A DNA stretch of 64,000 nucleotides, from assembly GCF_032452875.1 (NCBI RefSeq), contig NW_026894291.1:62001-126000 (forward strand). The letters are read 5' to 3'. Below are positions 50,486 through 64,000 of this stretch, piece by piece. A program made the position numbers and the translations under genes. Under the pieces are notes generated by a model, which ran no database searches, was not told the DNA's origin, and worked only from the letters and a program-made list of their open reading frames with translations. The number at the start of each line of letters is the position of its first letter. Position 1 is the stretch's first letter. This DNA is from Bos javanicus. Taxonomy: Eukaryota; Chordata; Mammalia; Artiodactyla; Bovidae.

Positions 50486-51538
50486 TGATCACGTGACTGA
50501 GCATGCACTGTTCACGTGGCTGATCATACACTGATCACGTGATGATCATGCACTGATCACTTGGATATCATGCACTGATCACGTGGCTGATCATACACTG
50601 TTCACGTGTCTGACCATGCACTGATCACGTGGCTGATCATACACTGCTCACGTAACTGATCATGCACTGATCACGTGGCTATCATGCACTGATCACGTGG
50701 CTGATCATGCACTGATCACGTGGCTGATCATGCACTGATCACGTGACTGATCATGCACTGATCACGTGGCTATCATGCACTGATCACGTGGCTGATCATG
50801 CACTGATCACGTGACTGATCATGCACTGATCACGTGGCTGATCATGCACTGATCACGTGACTGATCATGCACTGATCACGTGGCTATCATGCACTGATCA
50901 CGTGGCTGATCATGCACTGATCACGTGGCTGATCATGCACTGATCACGTGACTGATCATGCACTGATCACGTGGCATCATGCACTGATCACGTGGCTGAT
51001 CATGCACTGATCACGTGACTGATCATGCACTGATCACGTGGCTATCATGCACTGATCACGTGGCTGATCATGCAATGATCACGTAGCTACCATGTACTGG
51101 TCACGTGACTGATCATGCACTGATCACGTGACTGATCATGCACTGATCACGTGGCTGATCATGCACTGATCACGTGACTGATCATGCACTGATCACGTGG
51201 CTGATCATGCACTGATCACGTGGCTGATCATGCACTGATCACGTGGCTGATCATGCACTGATCACGTGGCTATCATGCACTGATCACGTGGCTATCATGC
51301 ACTGATCACGTGGCTGATCATGCACTGATCACGTGACTGATCATGCACTGATCACGTGACTGATCATGCACTGATCACGTGGCTGATCATGCACTGATCA
51401 CGCAGCTACCATGTACTGGTCACGTGACTGATCATGCACTGATCACATGACTGATCATGCACTGATCACGTGGCTTATCATGCACTGATCATGTGACTGA
51501 TCATGTGCTGATCATGTTTGGTGTCATACACTGATCAT

Positions 51539-51779
51539 GTGCCTCTGGAGGCAATGAACAAAGAGCTGAGTAGGCAGGAATCAGTCAGCAGGCAATAATC
51601 ATGGAACTCAGCTCTGAGAAATCATGCTGCTCAGCTGGCAATAATCAAGCAGATGAGCAGGCAGGAATTACGCAGCACAGGTGGCAATTGTCAAGCAGAT
51701 GACAGGCAGGAATCGTGCAGCTCAGCTGGCAATTGTCAAGCAGATGAGCAGACAGTAATCACGCAGCTCAGCAGGCCCT
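51539..51779 (+). repeat. 46-bp-subunit box, type B
   Basis: Near-consensus type B with GGAACTCAGCTCTGAG and CACAGGTGGCAATTG. Last type B box in the window. Confidence 0.88.
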
Positions 51780-53323
51780 GATCACGTGACTGAGCATGCA
51801 CTGTTCACGTGGCTGATCACACACTGATCACGTGACTGATCATGCACTGATCACGTGACTGATCATGCACTGATCACGTGGCTATCATGCACTGATCACG
51901 TGGCTGATCATGCACTGATCACAGGACTGATCATGCACTGATCACGGGCTATCATGCACTGACACATGACTCTCATGCACTGATCACGTGGCTGATCATG
52001 CACTGATCACGTGACTGATCATGCACTGATCACGTGACTGATCATGCACTGATCACGTGGCTGATCATGCACTGATCACGTGGCTATCATGCACTGATCA
52101 CGTGGCTGATCATGCAATGATCACGTAGCTACCATGCACTGATCACGTGACTGATCATGCACTGATCACGTAATTGATCATGCACTGATCACGTGGCTGA
52201 TCATGCACTGATCACGTGACTGATCATGCACTGATCACGTGACTGATCATGCACTGATCACGTGACTGATCATGCACTGATCACGTGGCTATCATGCACT
52301 GATCACGTGGCTGATCATGCACTGATCACGTGGCTGATCATGCATGATCATGCAGCTATCATGCACTGATCACGTGACTGATCATGCACTGATCACGTGA
52401 CTGATCATGCACTGATCACGTGGCTATCATGCACTGATCACGTGGCTGATCATGCACTGATCACGTAGCTATCATGCACTGATCACGTGACTGATCATGC
52501 ACTGATCACGTGACTGATCATGCACTGATCACGTGGCTATCATGCACTGATCACGTGACTGATCATGCACTGATCACGTGGCTATCATGCACTGATCACG
52601 TGGCTGATCATGCACTGATCACGTGGCTGATCATGCTGATCACGTGGCTATCATGCACTGATCACGTGACTGATCATGCACTGATCACGTGACTGATCAT
52701 GCACTGATCACGTGGCTGATCATGCACTGATCACGTGACTGATCATGCACTGATCACGTGACTGATCATGCACTGATCACGTGACTGATCATGCACTGAT
52801 CACGTGGCTATCATGCACTGATCACGTGGCTGATCATGCACTGATCACGTGGCTGATCATGCATGATCACGCAGCTACCATGTACTGGTCACATGACTGA
52901 TCATGCACTGATCACGTGACTGATCATGCACTGATCACGTGGCTATCATGCACTACTCACGTGGCTGATCATGCAATGATCATGTAGCTACCATGTACAG
53001 GTCACGTGAATGATCATACACCCATCAGGTGACTGATCATGCACTGATCACGTGGCTATCATGCACTGATCACGAGACTGATCATGCACTGATCACGTCT
53101 ATATCATGCACTGATCACATGACTGCCCATGCACTGATCACGTGGATGATCATACACTAATCATGTGACAGATCATGCACTGATCACGTGGCTGATCATG
53201 CACTGATACCGTGACTGAGCATGGACTGATCACATGACTATCATGTAGTGATCACGTGACTTAATGGCGCTGATCATGTGACTGATCATGCGCTGATCAT
53301 GTTTGCTATCATACACTGATCAT

Positions 53324-53567
53324 GTGCCTCTGGAGGCAATAAACAAAGAGCTGAGTAGGCACGAATCAAACAGTCAGCAGGCAATAATCATGGAACTCAG
53401 GTGTGAGGAATCATGCTGCTCAGCTGGCAATAATCAAGCAGCTGAGCAGGCAGGAATTACGCAGCACAGCTGGCAATTGTCAAGCAGATGACAGGCAGGA
53501 ATCGTGCAGCTCAGCTGGCAATTGTCAAGCAGATGAGCAGACAGTAATCACGCAGCTCAGCAGGCCC
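53324..53567 (+). repeat. 46-bp-subunit box, type A (G variant)
   Basis: Ends CAGGCCCAGATCACG, a change shared only with 56387, so these two derive from one recent copy. Confidence 0.9.
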
Positions 53568-55024
53568 AGATCACGTGACTGAGCATGCACTGTTCACGTG
53601 GCTGATCATACACTGATCACGTGACTGATCATGCACTGATCACGTGGCTATCATGCACTGATCACGTGGCTGATCATACACTGTTCACGTGTCTGACCAT
53701 GCACTGATCACGTGGCTGATCATACACTGCTCACGTAACTGATCATGCACTGATCACGTGGCTGATCATGCACTGATCAGTGGCTGATCATGCACTGATC
53801 ACGTGGCTGATCATGCACTGATCACGTGACTGATCATGCACTGATCACTGGCTATCATGCACTCATTCACTGGCTATCATGCACTGATCACGTGGCTGAT
53901 CATGCACTGATCACGTGACTGATCATGCACTGATCACGTCTATATCATGCACTGATCACATGACTGATCATGCACTGATCACGTGATGATCATGCACTGA
54001 TCACGTGACTGATCATGCACTGATCACGTGGCTATCATGCACTGCTCACGTGGCTGATCATGCAATGATCACGTAGCTACCATGTACTGGTCACGTGACT
54101 GATCATGCACTGATCACGTAATTGATCATGCACTGATCACGTGACTGATCATGCACTGATCACGTGACTGATCATGCACTGATCACGTGACTGATCATGC
54201 ACTGATCACGTGGCTATCATGCACTGATCACGTGGCTGATCATGCAATGATCACGTAGCTACCATGTACTGATCACGTGACTGATCATGCACTGATCACG
54301 TAATTGATCATGCACTGATCACGTGGCTGATCATGCACTGATCACGTGGCTGATCATGCACTGATCACGTGACTGATCATGCACTGATCACGTGACTGAT
54401 CCACTGATCACGTGGCTATCATGCACTGATCACGTGGCTGATCATGCACTGATCACGTGGCTGATCATGCACTGATCACGTGACTGATCATGCACTGATC
54501 ACGTGACTGATCATGCACTGATCACGTGGCTATCATGCACTGATCACGTGGCTGATCATGCAATGATCACGTAGCTACCATGTACTGGTCACATGACTGA
54601 TCATGCACTGATCACGTGACTGATCATGCACTGATCACGTGGCTATCATGCACTACTCACGTGGCTGATCATGCAATGATCATGTAGCTACCATGTACTG
54701 GTCACGTGACTGATCATACACCCATCAGGTGACTGATCATGCACTGATCACGTGGCTATCATGCACTGATCACGTGGCTGATCATGCACTGATCACGTGC
54801 CTGATCATGCACTGATCACGTGACTGATCATGCACTGATCACGTGGCTGATCATGCACTGATCACGTGGCTGATCATGCACTGATCACGTGGCTGATCAT
54901 GCACTGATACCGTGACTGAGCATGGACTGATCACATGACTATCATGTAGTGATCACGTGACTTAATGGCGCTGATCATGTGACTGATCATGCACTGATCA
55001 TGTTTGCTATCATACACTGATCAT

Positions 55025-55223
55025 GTGCCTCTGGAGGCAATAAACAAAGAGCTGAGTAGGCACGAATCAAACAGTCAGCAGGCAATAATCATGGAACTCA
55101 GCTGTGAGGAATCATGCTGCTCAGCTGGCAATAATCAAGCAGCTGAGCAGGCAGGAATTACGCAGCACAGCTGGCAATTGTCAAGCAGATGAGCAGACAG
55201 TAATCACGCAGCTCAGCAGGCCC
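55025..55223 (+). repeat. 46-bp-subunit box, type A (C variant), one subunit short
   Basis: The box is 199 bp. A 45-bp subunit (ACAGGCAGGAATCGTGC... through CAAGCAGATG) is missing, as expected from slippage or unequal exchange between adjacent subunits. Confidence 0.9.
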
Positions 55224-56386
55224 TGATCACGTGACTGAGCATGCACTGTTCACGTGGCTGATCATACACTGATCACGTGATGATCATGCACTGATCACTT
55301 GGATATCATGCACTGATCACGTGGCTGATCATACACTGTTCACGTGTCTGACCATGCACTGATCACGTGGCTGATCATACACTGCTCACGTAACTGATCA
55401 TGCACTGATCACGTGGCTATCATGCACTGATCACGTGGCTGATCATGCACTGATCACGTGGCTGATCACACACCTGTCACGTGACATATCATGCACTGAT
55501 CACGTGGCTATCATGCACTGATCACGTGGCTGATCATACACTGATCACGTAACTGATCATGCACTGATCACGTGGCTATCATGCACTGATCACGTGGCTG
55601 ATCATGCACTGATCACGTGACTGATCATGCACTGATCACGTGGCTGATCATGCACTGATCACGTGACTGATCATGCACTGATCACGTGGCTGATCATGCA
55701 CTGATCACGTGACTGATCATGCACTGATCACGTGGCTATCATGCACTGATCACGTGGCTGATCATGCAATGATCACGTAGCTACATACTGGTCACGTGAC
55801 TGATCATGCACTGATCACGTGGCTGATCATGCACTGATCACGTGACTGATCATGCACTGATCACGTGACTGATCATGCACTGATCACGTGGCTATCATGC
55901 ACTGATCACGTGGCTGATCATGCACTGATCACGTGCCTGATCATGCACTGATCACATGACTGATCATGCACTGATCACGTGACTGATCATGCACTGATCA
56001 CGTGGCTATCATGCACTGATCACGTGGCTGATCATGCAATGATCATGTAGCTACCATGTACAGGTCACGTGAATGATCATACACCCATCAGGTGACTGAT
56101 CATGCACTGATCACGTGGCTATCATGCACTGATCACGTGACTGATCATGCACTGATCACGTCTATATCATGCACTGATCACATGACTGCCCATGCACTGA
56201 TCACGTGGATGATCATACACTGATCATGTGACAGATCATGCACTGATCACGTGGCTGATCATGCACTGATACCGTGACTGAGCATGGACTGATCACATGA
56301 CTATCATGTAGTGATCACGTGACTTAATGGCGCTGATCATGTGACTGATCATGCGCTGATCATGTTTGCTATCATACACTGATCAT

Positions 56387-56630
56387 GTGCCTCTGGAGGC
56401 AATAAACAAAGAGCTGAGTAGGCACGAATCAAACAGTCAGCAGGCAATAATCATGGAACTCAGGTGTGAGGAATCATGCTGCTCAGCTGGCAATAATCAA
56501 GCAGCTGAGCAGGCAGGAATTACGCAGCACAGCTGGCAATTGTCAAGCAGATGACAGGCAGGAATCGTGCAGCTCAGCTGGCAATTGTCAAGCAGATGAG
56601 CAGACAGTAATCACGCAGCTCAGCAGGCCC
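56387..56630 (+). repeat. 46-bp-subunit box, type A (G variant)
   Basis: Shares CAGGCCCAGATCACG with 53324, and the flanking satellite matches as well. Confidence 0.9.
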
Positions 56631-57709
56631 AGATCACGTGACTGAGCATGCACTGTTCACGTGGCTGATCATACACTGATCACGTGACTGATCATGCACT
56701 GATCACGTGGCTATCATGCACTGATCACGTGGCTGATCATACACTGTTCACGTGTCTGACCATGCACTGATCACGTGGCTGATCATACACTGCTCACGTA
56801 ACTGATCATGCACTGATCACGTGGCTGATCATGCACTGATCAGTGGCTATCATGCACTGATCACGTGGCTGATCATGCACTGATCACGTGACTGATCATG
56901 CACTGATCACTGGCTATCATGCACTCATCAACTGGCTATCATGCACTGATCACGTGGCTGATCATGCACTGATCACGTGACTGATCATGCACTGATCACG
57001 TCTATATCATGCACTGATCACGTGACTGATCATGCACTGATCACGTGATGATCATGCACTGATCACGTGACTGATCATGCACTGATCACGTGGCTATCAT
57101 GCACTGCTCACGTGGCTGATCATGCAATGATCACGTAGCTACCATGTACTGGTCACGTGACTGATCATGCACTGATCACGTAATTGATCATGCACTGATC
57201 ACGTGACTGATCATGCACTGATCACGTGACTGATCATGCACTGATCACGTGACTGATCATGCACTGATCACGTGGCTATCATGCACTGCTCACGTGGCTG
57301 ATCATGCAATGATCACGTAGCTACCATGTACTGGTCACGTGACTGATCATGCACTGATCACGTACTGATCATGCACTGATCACGTGGCTGATCATGCACT
57401 GATCACGTGGCTGATCACTGATCATGCACTGATCACGTGACTGATCATGCACTGATCACGTGACTGATCATGCACTGATCACGTGCCTGATCATGCACTG
57501 ATCACGTGACTGATCATGCACTGATCACATAGCTATCATGAACTGATCACGTGGCTGATCATGCACTGATCACGTGGCTGATCATGCACTGATACCGTGA
57601 CTGAGCATGGACTGATCACATGACTATCATGTAGTGATCACGTGACTTAATGGCGCTGATCATGTGACTGATCATGCACTGATCATGTTTGCTATCATAC
57701 ACTGATCAT

Positions 57710-57953
57710 GTGCCTCTGGAGGCAATAAACAAAGAGCTGAGTAGGCACGAATCAAACAGTCAGCAGGCAATAATCATGGAACTCAGCTGTGAGGAATCAT
57801 GCTGCTCAGCTGGCAATAATCAAGCAGCTGAGCAGGCAGGAATTACGCAGCACAGCTGGCAATTGTCAAGCAGATGACAGGCAGGAATCGTGCAGCTCAG
57901 CTGGCAATTGTCAAGCAGATGAGCAGACAGTAATCACGCAGCTCAGCAGGCCC
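57710..57953 (+). repeat. 46-bp-subunit box, type A (C variant)
   Basis: Full-length box. Downstream is a run of diverged monomers (GAACATGCACTGTTCACG, CACACCTGTCACGTGACAT, GTCATGGAATGATC) that is repeated after the box at 62302. Confidence 0.9.
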
Positions 57954-60162
57954 TGATCACGTGACTGAGCATGCACTGTTCACGTGGCTGATCATACACT
58001 GATCACGTGATGATCATGCACTGATCACTTGGATATCATGCACTGATCACGTGGCTGATCATACACTGTTCACGTGTCTGACCATGCACTGATCACGTGG
58101 CTGATCATACACTGCTCACGTAACTGATCATGCACTGATCACGTGGCTATCATGCACTGATCACGTGGCTGAACATGCACTGTTCACGTGGCTGATCACA
58201 CACCTGTCACGTGACATATCATGCACTGATCACGTGGCACTCATGCACTGATCACGTGGCTGATCATACTCTGCTCACGTAACTCATCATGCACACATCA
58301 CGTGGCTATCATGCACTGCTCACGTGGCTCGTCATGGAATGATCACATAGCTACCATATACTGGTCACGTGACTGATCATGCACAGATCACGTAAATGAT
58401 CATGCACTGTTCACGTGACTGATCATGTACTGATCACGTGACTGATCATGCACTGATCACGTGGCTATCATGCACTGCTCACGTGGCTGATCATGCAACG
58501 ATCACGTAGCAACCATGTACTGGTCACGTGACTGATCATGCACTGATCACGTAATTGATCCTGCACTGATCACGTGGCTCATCATGCACTGATCACGTGG
58601 CTGATCACACATGTATCACGTGACTGATCATGCACTGATCACGTGGCTATCATGCACTGATCACGTGGCTATCATGCACTGATCACGTGGATATCATGCA
58701 CTGATCACGTGGCTGATCACACACGTATCACGTGACTGATCATGCACTGATCACGTGGCTATCATGCACTGATCACGTGGCTATCATGCACTGATCACGT
58801 GGCTGATCATGCACTGATCACGTAGCTATCATGCACTGATCACGTGACTGATCATGCACTGATCACGTAATGATCATGCACTGATCACGTGACTGATCAT
58901 GCACTGATCACGTGACTGATCATGCACTGATCACGTGACTGATCATGCACTGATCACGTGGCTATCATGCACTGATCACGTGGCTGATCATGCACTGATC
59001 ACGTAGCTACCATGCACTGATCACGTGACTGATCATGCACTGATCACGTAATTGATCATGCACTGATCACGTGGCTGATCATGCACTGATCACGTGGCTG
59101 ATCATGCACTGATCACGTGACTGATCATGCACTGATCACGTGACTGATCATGCACTGATCACGTGGCTATCATGCACTGATCACGTGGCTGATCATGCAC
59201 TGATCACGTGGCTGATCATGCACTGATCACATGACTGATCATGCACTGATCACGTGACTGATCATGCACTGATCACGTGGCTGATCATGCACTGATCACG
59301 TGGCTGATCATGCACTGATCACGTGGCTGATCATGCACTGATCACGTGACTGATCATGCACTGATCACGTGACTGATCATGCACTGATCACGTGGCTATC
59401 ATGCACTGATCACGTGGCTGATCATGCACTGATCACGTGACTGATCATGCACTGATCACGTGACTGATCATGCACTGATCACGTGACTGATCATGCACTG
59501 ATCACGTGGCTATCATGCACTGATCACGTGGCTGATCATGCACTGATCACGTAGCTACCATGTACTGGTCACGTGACTGATCATGCACTGATCACGTGAC
59601 TGATCATGCACTGATCACGTGGCTGATCATGCACTGATCACGTGGCTGATCATGCACTGATCACGTGGCTGATCATGCACTGATCACGTGACTGATCATG
59701 CACTGATCACGTGGCTATCATGCACTGATCACGTGGCTGATCATGCACTGATCACGTGGCTGATCATGCACTGATCACGTGACTGATCATGCACTGATCA
59801 CGTGACTGATCATGCACTGATCACGTGGCTATCATGCACTACTCACGTGGCTGATCATGCAATGATCATGTAGCTACCATGTACTGGTCACGTGACTGAT
59901 CATACACTGATCACGTGACTGATCATGCACTGATCACGTATATCATGCACTGATCACATGACTGCCCATGCACTGATCACGTGGATGATCATACACTAAT
60001 CATGTGACAGATCATGCACTGATCACGTGGCTGATCATGCACTGATACCGTGACTGAGCATGGACTGATCACATGACTATCATGTAGTGATCACGTGACT
60101 TAATGGCGCTGATCATGTGACTGATCATGCGCTGATCATGTTTGCTATCATACACTGATCAT

Positions 60163-60406
60163 GTGCCTCTGGAGGCAATAAACAAAGAGCTGAGTAGGCA
60201 CGAATCAAACAGTCAGCAGGCAATAATCATGGAACTCAGGTGTGAGGAATCATGCTGCTCAGCTGGCAATAATCAAGCAGCTGAGCAGGCAGGAATTACG
60301 CAGCACAGCTGGCAATTGTCAAGCAGATGACAGGCAGGAATCGTGCAGCTCAGCTGGCAATTGTCAAGCAGATGAGCAGACAGTAATCACGCAGCTCAGC
60401 AGGCCC
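60163..60406 (+). repeat. 46-bp-subunit box, type A (G variant)
   Basis: Full-length box. Lead-in has ATGACTGCCCATGCACTG and GATCATACACTAATC, the G-variant signature. Confidence 0.9.
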
Positions 60407-62301
60407 TGATCACGTGACTGAGCATGCACTGTTCACGTGGCTGATCATACACTGATCACGTGACTGATCATGCACTGATCACGTGGCTATCATGCACTGA
60501 TCACGTGGCTGATCATACACTGATCACGTGACTGATCATGCACTGATCACGTGGCTGATCATGCACTGATCACGTGGCTGATCATGCACTGATCACGTGA
60601 CTGATCATGCACTGATCACGTGGCTGATCATGCACTGATCACGTGGCTATCATGCACTGATCACGTGGCTGATCATGCACTGATCACGTGACTGATCATG
60701 CACTGATCACTGGCTATCATGCACTCATCACTGGCTATCATGCACTGATCACGTGGCTGATCATGCACTGATCACGTGACTGATCATGCACTGATCACGT
60801 CTATATCATGCACTGATCACGTGACTGATCATGCACTGATCACGTGGATGATCATGCACTGATCACGTGACTGATCATGCACTGATCACGTGGCTATCAT
60901 GCACTGCTCACGTGGCTGATCATGCAATGATCACGTAGCTACCATGTACTGGTCACGTGACTGATCATGCACTGATCACGTAATTGATCATGCACTGATC
61001 ACGTGACTGATCATGCACTGATCACGTGACTGATCATGCACTGATCACGTGACTGATCATGCACTGATCACGTGGCTATCATGCACTGATCACGTGGCTG
61101 ATCATGCAATGATCACGTAGCTATCATGCACTGATCACGTGACTGATCATGCACTGATCACGTGGCTGATCATGCACTGATCACGTGGCTGATCATGCAC
61201 TGATCACGTGACTGATCATGCACTGATCACGTGACTGATCATGCACTGATCACGTGGCTATCATGCACTGATCACGTGGCTGATCATGCACTGATCACGT
61301 AGCTACCATGCACTGATCACGTGACTGATCATGCACTGATCACGTGACTGATCATGCACTGATCACGTGGCTATCATGCACTGATCACGTGACTGATCAT
61401 GCACTGATCACGTGGCTGATCATGCACTGATCACGTGGCTATCATGCACTGATCACGTGGCTGATCATGCACTGATCACGTGACTGATCATGCACTGATC
61501 ACTGGCTATCATGCACTGATCACTGGCTATCATGCACTGATCACGTGGCTGATCATGCACTGATCACGTGACTGATCATGCACTGATCACGTCTATATCA
61601 TGCACTGATCACGTGACTGATCATGCACTGATCACGTGGATGATCATACACTGATCATGTGACTGATCATGCACTGATCACGTGGCTATCATGCACTGAT
61701 CACGTGGCTGATCATGCACTGATCACGTAGCTATCATGCACTGATCACGTGACTGATCATGCACTGATCACGTACTGATCATGCACTGATCACGTGACTG
61801 ATCATGCACTGATCACGTGACTGATCATGCACTGATCACGTGACTGATCATGCACTGATCACGTGGCTATCATGCACTGATCACGTGGCTGATCATGCAA
61901 TGATCACGTAGCTACCATGTACTGGTCACGTGACTGATCATGCACTGATCACGTAACTGATCATGCACTGATCACGTGGCTGATCATGCACTGATCACGT
62001 GGCTGATCACTGATCATGCACTGATCACGTGACTGATCATGCACTGATCACGTGACTGATCATGCACTGATCACGTGCCTGATCATGCACTGATCACGTG
62101 ACTGATCATGCACTGATCACATGGCTATCATGAACTGATCACGTGGCTGATCATGCACTGATCACGTGGCTGATCATGCACTGATACCGTGACTGAGCAT
62201 GGACTGATCACATGACTATCATGTAGTGATCACGTGACTTAATGGCGCTGATCATGTGACTGATCATGCACTGATCATGTTTGCTATCATACACTGATCA
62301 T

Positions 62302-62543
62302 GTGCCTCTGGAGGCAATAAACAAAGAGCTGAGTAGGCACGAATCACAGTCAGCAGGCAATAATCATGGAACTCAGCTGTGAGGAATCATGCTGCTCAGC
62401 TGGCAATAATCAAGCAGCTGAGCAGGCAGGAATTACGCAGCACAGCTGGCAATTGTCAAGCAGATGACAGGCAGGAATCGTGCAGCTCAGCTGGCAATTG
62501 TCAAGCAGATGAGCAGACAGTAATCACGCAGCTCAGCAGGCCC
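62302..62543 (+). repeat. 46-bp-subunit box, type A (C variant)
   Basis: Two-base loss at GAATCACAGTCAGC. Partner of 57710 (offset 4592). Confidence 0.9.
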
Positions 62544-64000
62544 TGATCACGTGACTGAGCATGCACTGTTCACGTGGCTGATCATACACTGATCACGTGA
62601 TGATCATGCACTGATCACTTGGATATCATGCACTGATCACGTGGCTGATCATACACTGTTCACGTGTCTGACCATGCACTGATCACGTGGCTGATCATAC
62701 ACTGCTCACGTAACTGATCATGCACTGATCACGTGGCTATCATGCACTGATCACGTGGCTGAACATGCACTGTTCACGTGGCTGATCACACACCTGTCAC
62801 GTGACATATCATGCACTGATCACGTGGCACTCATGCACTGATCACGTGGCTGATCATACTCTGCTCACGTAACTCATCATGCACACATCACGTGGCTATC
62901 ATGCACTGCTCACGTGGCTCGTCATGGAATGATCACATGGCTACCATATACTGGTCACGTGACTGATCATGATCACGTAAATGATCATGCACTGTTCACG
63001 TGACTGATCATGCACTGATCACGTGACTGATCATGCACTGATCACGTGGCTATCATGCACTGCTCACGTGGCTGATCATGCAACGATCACGTAGCAACCA
63101 TGTACTGGTCACGTGACTGATCATGCACTGATCACGTAATTGATCATGCACTGATCACGTGGCTCATCATGCACTGATCACGTGGCTGATCACACATATC
63201 ACGTGACTGATCATGCACTGATCACGTGGCTATCATGCACTGATCACGTGGCTATCATGCACTGATCACGTGGATATCATGCACTGATCACGTGGCTGAT
63301 CACACACGTATCACATGACTGATCATGCACTGATCACGTGGCTATCATGCACTGATCACGTGGCTATCATGCACTGATCACGTGGCTGATCATGCACTGA
63401 TCACGTAGCTACCATGCACTGGTCACGTGACTGATCATGCACTGATCACGTAATTGATCATGCACTGATCACGTGACTGATCATGCACTGATCACGTGAC
63501 TGATCATGCACTGATCACGTGACTGATCATGCACTGATCACGTGGCTATCATGCACTGATCACGTGGCTGATCATGCACTGATCACGTAGCTACCACATA
63601 CTGATCACGTGACTGATCATGCACTGATCACGTAACTGATCATGCACTGATCACGTGGCTGATCATGCACTGATCACGTGGCTGATCATGCACTGATCAC
63701 GTGACTGATCATGCACTGATCACGTGACTGATCATGCACTGATCACGTGGCTATCATGCACTGATCACGTGGCTGATCATGCACTGATCACGTGACTGAT
63801 CATGCACTGATCACGTGACTGATCATGCACTGATCACGTGACTGATCATGCACTGATCACGTGACTATCATGCACTGATCACGTGGCTGATCATGCACTG
63901 ATCACGTGGCTGATCATGCACTGATCACGTGACTGATCATGCACTGATCACGTGGCTATCATGCACTGATCACGTGGCTGATCATGCACTGATCACGTGG

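Larger units (their letters stand above)
41316..64000. repeat. Homogeneous 23-bp satellite array, right block
   Basis: Near-invariant monomers, for example 44,400-44,600, 47,300-47,500 and 63,600-64,000, are interrupted by boxes listed separately. Marker variants (CTACCATGTACTGG, GTCTATATCATG, CACTGGCTATCATGC, CACACCTGTCACGTGACAT) recur at multi-kb spacing. The array continues past the window end. No gene or unique sequence was seen. Confidence 0.95.

Noticed and set aside
1..64000. CRISPR array
   Set aside because: There are short regular repeats but no unique spacers between them; both halves of the period are repeat sequence. No cas genes are present and the context is mammalian.
1..64000. 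CENP-B box
   Set aside because: I looked for TTCG....A..CGGG and saw no match in the satellite, boxes or LTRs. A motif scan on both strands would settle it.
1..64000. Bacterial or phage origin suggested by GATC-rich repeats
   Set aside because: No coding density at all over 64 kb, together with an ERV-type LTR with TATA and lysine-tRNA PBS, indicates vertebrate satellite DNA.

Overview
The window is satellite DNA from end to end. I find no protein-coding gene, no tRNA or rRNA gene, and no unique sequence. The basic monomer is about 23 bp and is made of two related halves, CTGATCACGTGA (12 bp) and CTGATCATGCA (11 bp). A 22-bp variant reads CTATCATGCA in the second half. All monomers run head to tail in one orientation.

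Two kinds of larger module interrupt the monomers. The first is a roughly 240-bp 'box' made of about five 46-bp subunits (2 x 23), found 29 times near full length plus three partial or hybrid copies. The second is a block at about 29,571-37,795 with six tandem units of roughly 1.37-1.52 kb. Each unit carries a roughly 603-bp LTR directly followed by an 18-bp lysine-tRNA-type primer binding site (PBS), then a box-like 46-bp tract, then diverged 23-bp satellite.

Organism: the satellite-plus-LTR architecture points to a mammal. From memory, the 23-bp prototype, the LTR-like insertion and a 1413-bp unit (seen exactly once here) recall the cattle 1.706 / 1.711a g/cm3 satellite families, so a pericentromeric region of a Bos chromosome is my best guess. 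This is recall plus inference and was not checked against a database.

Layout: 1-18,200 is homogeneous satellite with ten boxes and two hybrid boxes, including a 7-8 kb duplication. 18,200-29,570 is much more diverged satellite with seven boxes. 29,571-37,795 is the LTR-bearing block. 37,796-41,076 is diverged satellite again. 41,077-64,000 is homogeneous satellite with many boxes, in which two box subtypes alternate from about 53 kb onward. The LTR-bearing and diverged material lies in the middle and the homogenised arrays lie outside.

No genes work together here. The main functional possibilities are the LTR promoter elements (inverted CCAAT and TATA), which could drive transcription into the satellite, and the palindromic E-box (CACGTG) with a central CpG that recurs about every 23 bp. 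The most interesting structural observation is that each retroviral segment consists of LTR + 2 nt + exactly an 18-nt PBS, then satellite. That is the structure expected of retroviral plus-strand strong-stop DNA, and the LTR-less boxes look like the matching empty site.
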